A DNA stretch of 36,132 bases from Magnetococcus sp. PR-3 (GTDB taxonomy: Bacteria > Pseudomonadota > Magnetococcia > Magnetococcales > Magnetococcaceae). Position numbers and translations under genes: made by a program. The stretch covers positions 1 through 36,132 of the forward strand of contig NZ_JBAHUQ010000046.1 of assembly GCF_036689865.1 (NCBI RefSeq). Direction: 5' to 3'. Below, piece after piece: positions 33,103 to 36,132 of the stretch. The notes below the pieces were generated by a model. The model saw only the letters and a list, made by a program, of their open reading frames with translations, had not been told where the DNA came from and made no database searches. Positions within the stretch are counted from its first letter, which is position 1; every line of letters starts with the position of its first letter.

Positions 33103-34523
33103 CCCAAAGCCACCCAGTGGCCATTCCTCCTACTTTTTTGGTGGATGATGAAGTTGATATTCTTTTGGCTTCTCGTATTACCCTGCGTAGTCATGGTATT
33201 ACCCAGGTTGAGACCTTGGAGGATGGTCGGCAACTGATTGGGCGTATTGCCCAAGAAGGGGCTGCTGTGGTGGTGGTGGATCTCATGATGCCACAAATCA
33301 GTGGTATTGATCTGCTCATTGAGGTTAAAAAACACTACCCTGAAATTCCCGTTATTGTCATGACAGCACTGGAGGAAGTGGAAGTTGCCATCCGCTGCAT
33401 GAAAGAAGGGGCGTTTGACTATCTGCTTAAGCCGGTCGAAGAGACGCGCTTTGTCTCTGCGGTTAAACGTGCGCAAGAGATGTACAGCCTTCGGCATCAG
33501 CTTGATACCTTACGTCATCATATGTTGGCTGATGGGGTCGAGCATCAACAGGCTTTTGAAGGAATTATTACCCAGAGCAATAAAATGCTTGCCCTGTTTC
33601 GGTATGCGGAAGCTGTTGCCAAGTCTAATGAACCGGTTCTGATCACCGGTGAAACAGGTACCGGAAAAGAGCTGGTCGCCCGTGCAGTACACAACTTAAC
33701 CGAGCGTGCTGGGCAGTTTGTGGCCGTAAATGTGGCAGGCATGGCAGGTGATCTTTTTTCAGATACCCTGTTTGGTCATAAAAAGGGCGCTTTTTCCAGT
33801 GCAGACTCTGTACGTTCTGGTCTTATCCACCAAGCTGAAGGGGGCACACTGTTTCTGGATGAAATTGGTGATCTGAATATTGTTGATCAGGTTAAATTAC
33901 TAAGGTTGCTGCAAGAGGGCCAATACTATCCACTGGGTTCTGATGTGCCTCAGCGTAGCAATGCGCGAATTGTGGTGGCAACCAATGTTAATTTACAGGC
34001 AAAAATGCGTGATGAAACCTTCCGCTCAGACCTGTTCTTTCGACTTTCAGCTCACCATTTGCAAATTCCATCTCTGAGAGAGCGCAAAGAGGATCTTCCT
34101 CTACTGGTTTCGGCTTTTTTGCAAATGGCCGCCAAAGAGATGGATAAAAAAACACCCACCCCCCCACACGAACTCTTTACGCTGTTGGCCACTTATGACT
34201 ACCCAGGTAATGTGCGGGAATTACGCGCCTTGGTTTGGGATGCTGTAGCACGGCACCAGGGGGGCGTACTTTCAATGTCTAGCTTTCGGACGGCGATCAA
34301 ACCAGCCAAGCTACCGGTTATAGAGTCTCCTCAAAACGTGGGGGATCAAGACGGGTTCTTTAGCCATGTTCAAGGAAACCTGCCTACATTGAAAGAGGCA
34401 GAGGTCGCTTTGGTGGAAGAGGCGATGCACCGGGCAGACAATAACCAGGGTATTGCCTCTGGCATGTTAGGGATCTCCCGCTCAGCTTTAAACCAACGCT
34501 TAAAAAAAATGCGTAGCTGTTAA
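33099..34523 (+). CDS. NtrC-family regulator with altered GAFTGA loop
   Basis: A 474-residue protein. The receiver (8-125) has FLVDDEVDI, the VVVVDLMMPQISG phospho-acceptor and YLLKPVE. The AAA+ domain has Walker A GETGTGKE (about 182-189), Walker B TLFLDEIGD, sensor VVATNVN and the arginine region FRSDLFFRLS. A Fis-type helix-turn-helix is at the end (NQGIASGMLGISRSALNQRL). The sigma-54 contact loop, normally GAFTGA, reads GAFSSA (230-235), so coupling to sigma-54 is in doubt. It is translationally coupled to the kinase before it and forms a two-component pair with it. Confidence 0.9.
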   Translation: MTQSHPVAIPPTFLVDDEVDILLASRITLRSHGITQVETLEDGRQLIGRIAQEGAAVVVVDLMMPQISGIDLLIEVKKHYPEIPVIVMTALEEVEVAIRCMKEGAFDYLLKPVEETRFVSAVKRAQEMYSLRHQLDTLRHHMLADGVEHQQAFEGIITQSNKMLALFRYAEAVAKSNEPVLITGETGTGKELVARAVHNLTERAGQFVAVNVAGMAGDLFSDTLFGHKKGAFSSADSVRSGLIHQAEGGTLFLDEIGDLNIVDQVKLLRLLQEGQYYPLGSDVPQRSNARIVVATNVNLQAKMRDETFRSDLFFRLSAHHLQIPSLRERKEDLPLLVSAFLQMAAKEMDKKTPTPPHELFTLLATYDYPGNVRELRALVWDAVARHQGGVLSMSSFRTAIKPAKLPVIESPQNVGDQDGFFSHVQGNLPTLKEAEVALVEEAMHRADNNQGIASGMLGISRSALNQRLKKMRSC

Positions 34524-34540
34524 CAAGTGCCATGTGTGGG

Positions 34541-36132
34541 CTAGCAGCGCCACTCCTGTTCTATGGTTGCGGCATCGGCAGGTCGGCTAAAGAGATAACC
34601 TTGACCAATGGGGCACCCCAGTTGCCGCATAACATCAGCTTGATAGTCGGTCTCTACACCTTCCGCCACCACCTCTAAGTGAAGACTCCGGGCTAAGGAC
34701 TGAATACCGTTAACCATGGGTAGCGCATAGCGGTCGTCACTTCCCAACGGTTGAATAAAAGATCGATCAATCTTTAGCACATCCACATCAAAACGGCTTA
34801 AATAGCTTAAGGATGAATAGCCGGTACCAAAATCATCAATGGCCAAGCGCACCCCAATATCTTTTAGAGCTTTGATCAAGGGTACACTCTGTTGAGCGTT
34901 TTCCATCATGACTGTTTCAGTGATTTCAAGCTCTAACCAGTGTGGTTCTAGTTGATAGGTTTCCAGAAGGGCTTCAATCTGGCCTGGAAGTACTTCCCCA
35001 CGTATTTGATGACTGGAAAGATTAACAGACATACGCAGTTCAGGGGGCATACGCCCATGGTCACGCCATTGGCGCAGTTGAGCACAAGCTTGTTCGAGTA
35101 ACTGTAGTCCCATCGGGATGATTAACCCAGACTCTTCAGCAATGGCAATGAACTGGCCGGGCATTAACAACCCTTCTGTCGGATGTTGCCAGCGTACCAA
35201 AGCTTCAACACCGATTAAGGCTCCGGTGGGTAGGTCTATTTGAGGTTGGTAGTGTAAGATCAAGCCCTGCTTGTTCTGTAACGCCTGCTCTAGTGAGCTT
35301 TCCAACATCATGCGGCGTTGGGATTGGGCATCCATTTCACTGTTGAAAAAGGCAAACCCTCGCTCTCTTTTTTGCTTGGCATGGTACATTGCAGCGTCAG
35401 CATGGCGCATTAAATCTTCTTGGTTATCGCCATCATCCGGGTACAGAGCAATACCTACGCTGGCACCAATAAGCAAACGTCGCCCATTAAGCTCAACAGG
35501 TTCGGATAGTTTTTGGGTGATCTTTTGGGCCACTTGTGCGGCTGCTTCAGCATGTTTGATGTCACTGGCAATGATGGTAAATTCATCGCCTCCCATACGG
35601 GCTACCACATCATTATCACGCACCATATGGGTTAACCTTTGCCCAACAGCAATTAAGAGCTGGTCGCCAACCGAGTGGCCAAATGTGTCATTGACCCGCT
35701 TAAAAAGATCCAGATCTATAAAAAACAGAGCAAACTGTTTACGCTGGCGACGGCTACTACGGATCTCTTGTTGCAGCCGGTCATGAAACAGCGTTCGGTT
35801 AGGCAGTTGGGTTAACGAATCTTGGAAGGCCAGTGTCTCCAACCGCTGCTCTGCTTGTTTGGCGGTGGTAATATCTGAAAAAATACCAACATAGTAACGA
35901 GGGTTGCCTTGTAAGTCGGTAACGGTGTTGATGCGTAGCCGTTTAGGGTAGAGCTCTCCATTTTTTCGTCGATCCCAAATTTCCCCACTCCACGAGCCAT
36001 GCTCTTTGAGATCTTCCCACATCTGAGTATAAAACTGACTATCATGGCGGTCAGATTTTGAAAAACCAGGGTTCAGACCCAATACCTCATGACGTTCATA
36101 ACCACTGATGGCACAAAAAGCTGGGTTGATAT
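34541..36132 (-). CDS. PAS-GGDEF-EAL protein, 5' end beyond the window
   Basis: The frame stays open to the window edge. Codons before the apparent TTG start at 36082 continue the PAS sequence (INPAFCAISGYERHEVLG), so the gene is cut at the N-terminal side. Visible order: PAS/PAC (YYVGIFSDITTAK), GGDEF with an intact RMGGDEF and an RDND inhibition site five residues before it, and EAL with VEALVRW, the RMSVNLSSHQI strand and DDFGTGYSSLSYL. Both the cyclase and phosphodiesterase motifs are intact, so either or both c-di-GMP activities are possible. It is convergent with the NtrC-like gene, 17 bases between stops. Confidence 0.92.
   Translation of the reverse strand, partial: INPAFCAISGYERHEVLGLNPGFSKSDRHDSQFYTQMWEDLKEHGSWSGEIWDRRKNGELYPKRLRINTVTDLQGNPRYYVGIFSDITTAKQAEQRLETLAFQDSLTQLPNRTLFHDRLQQEIRSSRRQRKQFALFFIDLDLFKRVNDTFGHSVGDQLLIAVGQRLTHMVRDNDVVARMGGDEFTIIASDIKHAEAAAQVAQKITQKLSEPVELNGRRLLIGASVGIALYPDDGDNQEDLMRHADAAMYHAKQKRERGFAFFNSEMDAQSQRRMMLESSLEQALQNKQGLILHYQPQIDLPTGALIGVEALVRWQHPTEGLLMPGQFIAIAEESGLIIPMGLQLLEQACAQLRQWRDHGRMPPELRMSVNLSSHQIRGEVLPGQIEALLETYQLEPHWLELEITETVMMENAQQSVPLIKALKDIGVRLAIDDFGTGYSSLSYLSRFDVDVLKIDRSFIQPLGSDDRYALPMVNGIQSLARSLHLEVVAEGVETDYQADVMRQLGCPIGQGYLFSRPADAATIEQEWRC

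Overview
The window looks like a chromosome segment of a Gram-negative, chemolithotrophic, environmental (probably marine) proteobacterium. It carries a thiosulfate-oxidising sox cluster (soxX-Y-Z-A, then soxB), many two-component and cyclic-di-GMP proteins, an RND pump, and the end of a decayed prophage. From memory the gene content and style suggest a Magnetococcus-like organism; this is inference, since no marker gene here proves it.

Layout. (1) 1-4409: tail region of a degenerate siphovirus-like prophage. It holds a broken C-terminal piece of a tail-assembly chaperone, a chimeric tail-tube gene, a tail-assembly chaperone with a -1 frame extension, and a tape-measure gene lacking the usual downstream tail genes. 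Two related accessory cassettes ('morons') sit in it. Each has a minus-strand membrane/zinc-ribbon gene, a plus-strand 25-27 residue membrane micro-ORF and a strong hairpin terminator just before the next phage start codon. Paralogy of the flanks suggests that two related tail modules were fused by a deletion. (2) 4410-8715: host genes, namely a periplasmic solute-binding protein, a small winged-helix-like protein, a secreted Cys/Trp protein and a DUF4139 exported protein. (3) 8716-10869: a 1 kb gene-free stretch, a cold-shock protein with its own terminator, a YaiI/YqxD-family protein and a STAS-domain protein. (4) 10870-16125: an 890-base gene-free leader followed by soxXYZA, a terminator hairpin, and soxB with a 15-bp perfect hairpin. 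No soxCD is present. (5) 16126-18272: about 1 kb without genes, then two small unknown minus-strand genes. (6) 18590-23722: a response regulator and a 7TM-type histidine kinase in one minus-strand unit, then a TPR-sulfotransferase on the plus strand. (7) 23806-30076: a diguanylate cyclase with a periplasmic c-haem motif, then an RND pump and its membrane-fusion partner, all on the minus strand. (8) 30460-34523: a plus-strand cluster of signalling genes (PhoB-type regulator, receiver-PAS-histidine kinase, NtrC-type regulator). (9) 34541-end: a PAS-GGDEF-EAL protein that runs off the window.

How it fits together. SoxXA, SoxYZ and SoxB form the core periplasmic thiosulfate-oxidising system. Without SoxCD, the sulfane sulfur would be expected to be stored as sulfur globules, unless soxCD lies elsewhere. 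The signalling genes form at least two separate phosphorelays plus c-di-GMP turnover. The most unusual material is the prophage end: a conserved accessory slot between tail chaperone and tape measure, occupied by two diverged copies of an undescribed three-part cassette.
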